A stretch of 16,118 nt of DNA from assembly GCA_964404205.1 (NCBI GenBank), contig CAYOJD010000078.1, forward strand, positions 1 through 16,118. The letters run 5' to 3'. The position numbers were made by a program, and so were the translations under genes. This document shows positions 14,748-16,118 of the stretch, one piece after another (position 1 is the first letter of the stretch; the number at the start of each line of letters is the position of its first letter). This DNA is from CAZWBR01 sp964404205 (GTDB lineage Bacteria > Bacteroidota > Bacteroidia > Bacteroidales > Prolixibacteraceae). Under the pieces are notes generated by a model. It did no database searches. It was not told the DNA's origin and saw only the letters and a program-made list of their open reading frames with translations.

Positions 14748-15350
14748 ATGAACACGGAATCCGGAACGAAAAAAAAGGATGCAGTAAGGGAGAATATCCT
14801 GACAATTGCGCAGGAGATCTTCAGCAAATTCGGTTATAAAAAAACGACACTTGACGATATTGCCAATGCCGTTCGCAAAGGCAAAAGTTCTTTATATTAT
14901 TATTTCAACAGCAAGGAAGATCTTTTTCAGGAGGTTATCCAGAAAGAGGCCGATATCCTCAGGGAAGAGCTCTCGAAAGTGTTGCAGAAAGATATCGATC
15001 CGGCAGAGAAGTTGCGCGATTACGTAATGACAAAAATTACCACATTTCGTCAGTTGGCCAATTTCTACAATGCCATTGAAAACGATATCGCTGCTGTTGA
15101 GTTTATCGATAAAATCAAATCGCAATACGATCAGGAAGAGATTCGGATGATGAAACGAATCCTGCTCGAAGGTGCCCGTCAGCGCAAGTTTGTGGTGAAA
15201 GACTTTACGCTGGTAGCCATTGGGATAACCACTGCCATTCGCGGATTGGAAATGCCGCTTTCGGCCGGACCATACAAATCGAACGATCTGGGCAAAAGTG
15301 TTGATGCCATAGTCAAAATCATTTGCTATGGCATCATGAAACGCGATTAA
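14748..15350 (+). CDS. TetR/AcrR-family transcriptional regulator
   Basis: A 200-residue regulator. The N-terminal TetR_N domain (about 13-60) has the typical pattern RENILTIAQEIFSKFGYKKTT followed by the helix-turn-helix LDDIANAVRKGKSSLYYYF and NSKEDLFQEV. The rest (about 65-200) is an all-helical ligand-binding and dimerisation domain that I cannot assign to a ligand class. It follows rnr in the same direction after about 100 bp with a promoter of its own, and is convergent with the DUF2807 gene. No efflux or fatty-acid gene lies beside it on the same strand, so its target is unknown; it could control itself through the palindrome upstream, or act elsewhere. The MacB-type pump lies more than 3 kb away, on the other side of metF and rnr. 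Confidence 0.92.
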   Translation: MNTESGTKKKDAVRENILTIAQEIFSKFGYKKTTLDDIANAVRKGKSSLYYYFNSKEDLFQEVIQKEADILREELSKVLQKDIDPAEKLRDYVMTKITTFRQLANFYNAIENDIAAVEFIDKIKSQYDQEEIRMMKRILLEGARQRKFVVKDFTLVAIGITTAIRGLEMPLSAGPYKSNDLGKSVDAIVKIICYGIMKRD

Positions 15351-15377
15351 GCGAAATTAAGATGGAGAAAACTAAAC

Positions 15378-15414
15378 CGCGTCTCATCGGCCCATTTAAG
15401 GTCGATGAGGCGCG
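15378..15414. terminator. Bidirectional terminator between convergent genes
   Basis: CGCGTCTCATCG (15378-15389) pairs with CGATGAGGCGCG (15403-15414), a 12-bp stem with one G-T pair and a 13-nt loop. On the plus strand TTCTCATTTATTT follows, and on the minus strand GTTTAGTTTTCT follows. It serves the TetR gene and the convergent DUF2807 gene. Confidence 0.75.
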
Positions 15415-15421
15415 TTCTCAT

Positions 15422-16118
15422 TTATTTAAAATGAACACCACCTCCGCTGGAGGTCGAACTGTCGCGGGTTTGAGGATTGCCATAAACCGATATGCTGCCA
15501 CCACTGCTGGCTTCGGCATTTACATGCTGAGAAGCGTAGATAGAAAGGTGGCCACCACTCGAAGCATCGGCTTCGCCGGTTTTACAGATTAATTCATCGG
15601 CTTCGATACCAGCACCGCTCGAAACACCGGCACGAATACTCTCGCCGGTTCCCTTCAATTCCAAGTTGGCACCGCTGCTGGCATCTGATTTTACATTTGC
15701 CGCATTCAGAATCAATTCTACATCAGCACCACTCGATGCCGAAACTTCAATATCGCCGGTTGTCAGCGGAGTCGATTCTACGTCAGCACCTGCGCTTGCC
15801 GATAACGATTTGATTTTCTTTGCCGTTACATATACTTTTTTGGCTTTCGACCACATAATCTGTTTCTCGGCGTAAATCTTCAGTTCGCCATTCCGGACTT
15901 CAGTAATGATGACCTCCTGAAGATTTTCATCGGCTTCGACAATTACCTTCTCCACCGAATCTTGAGTGATATAAAGTTCGATACCGGTACTGACTGAGAT
16001 GGCATCGAAACCCGACAGGTCTCTGGTCGATTTGACAACGTTACCGTTTCCTTTGATGCCTGGCCAGCACGAACTGGCGGTCTGCGCGACAGAAAGCAAA
16101 GCCACTATCATGAGCAGT
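15422..16118 (-). CDS. DUF2807 (GIN-domain) putative surface/auto-transporter adhesin-like protein, 5' end probably outside
   Basis: An ATG at 16111 gives 229 residues, but the hydrophobic start MIVALLSVAQTASSCWPG lacks a basic n-region, and the frame stays open to the window edge (two leucine codons upstream). The real start is therefore probably just outside. The start reads as a signal peptide; the cysteine at 15 could be a lipid anchor, though the lipobox is poor. Next comes the family's GNGNVVKSTRDLSGFDAISVSTGIELYITQ segment (about 21-50). The second half is a ladder of seven S-[SA]-G turns at residues 106, 126, 145, 164, 184, 202 and 221, spaced 18-20 residues and alternating with short beta strands, as in a right-handed beta-helix. 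Members are exported proteins of Bacteroidota with no settled function. The role here is unknown. Confidence 0.85.
   Translation of the reverse strand, partial: LLMIVALLSVAQTASSCWPGIKGNGNVVKSTRDLSGFDAISVSTGIELYITQDSVEKVIVEADENLQEVIITEVRNGELKIYAEKQIMWSKAKKVYVTAKKIKSLSASAGADVESTPLTTGDIEVSASSGADVELILNAANVKSDASSGANLELKGTGESIRAGVSSGAGIEADELICKTGEADASSGGHLSIYASQHVNAEASSGGSISVYGNPQTRDSSTSSGGGVHFK

Noticed and set aside
15440..15454. 6-bp hairpin ACCTCC/GGAGGT near the 3' end of the DUF2807 gene
   Set aside because: It falls in the coding sequence for the last S-S-G turn, has a 3-nt loop and no T-run, and is explained by Ser/Gly codons.
1..16118. CRISPR array, insertion sequence or toxin-antitoxin pair
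   Set aside because: No regularly spaced repeats of CRISPR type, no transposase, and no small paired genes with recognisable toxin or antitoxin patterns were seen.

Overview
The window (about 16.1 kb, moderate GC) looks like a chromosomal segment of a Bacteroidota, most likely a Bacteroidales/Marinilabiliales-type environmental or gut relative. The reasons are promoters of the TTTG-N19-TAnnTTTG kind upstream of several genes, the lack of strong Shine-Dalgarno sites, a His_kinase/LytTR two-component pair, a Bacteroidetes-style tyrosine recombinase with an N-terminal arm-binding domain, and a DUF2807 (GIN-type) surface protein. The genus assignment is inference.

Left edge (1-820): an N-terminal remnant of a tyrosine integrase, a promoter-like region with inverted GAGACC-containing repeats, and tRNA-Arg(CCU) on the minus strand with its own promoter and terminator. 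The layout is that of an integrative-element junction at the 3' side of a tRNA gene, with the integrase now broken.

904-4222 (minus): housekeeping genes pgl, rdgB and recO closely packed, then a separately promoted YbdL/KAT-type aminotransferase homologue. That homologue is a full-length open frame, yet it has lost the Schiff-base lysine, the PLP N1-binding aspartate and further cofactor contacts. It is a strong candidate pseudoenzyme and the most unusual gene of the window.

4364-11126 (minus): a sensing/efflux block. TolC-like outer-membrane channel, HlyD/MacA-like adaptor, MacB-like ATPase and MacB-like FtsX permease form one operon in that order. It is followed by a LytS/YehU-type histidine kinase and a LytTR response regulator that have their own promoter. 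A direct repeat with a 22-bp period upstream of the efflux operon is a plausible LytTR-type binding site.

11266-16118: metF (minus) with a clean intrinsic terminator, divergent from rnr (RNase R, plus). Next comes a TetR-family regulator (plus) with a 7-7-7 palindrome at its promoter, then a bidirectional terminator, and a convergent DUF2807 protein (minus) that probably starts just beyond the right edge. Nearly every base is explained by ordinary genes; the points of interest are the pseudo-aminotransferase, the decayed integration site and the candidate regulatory repeats.
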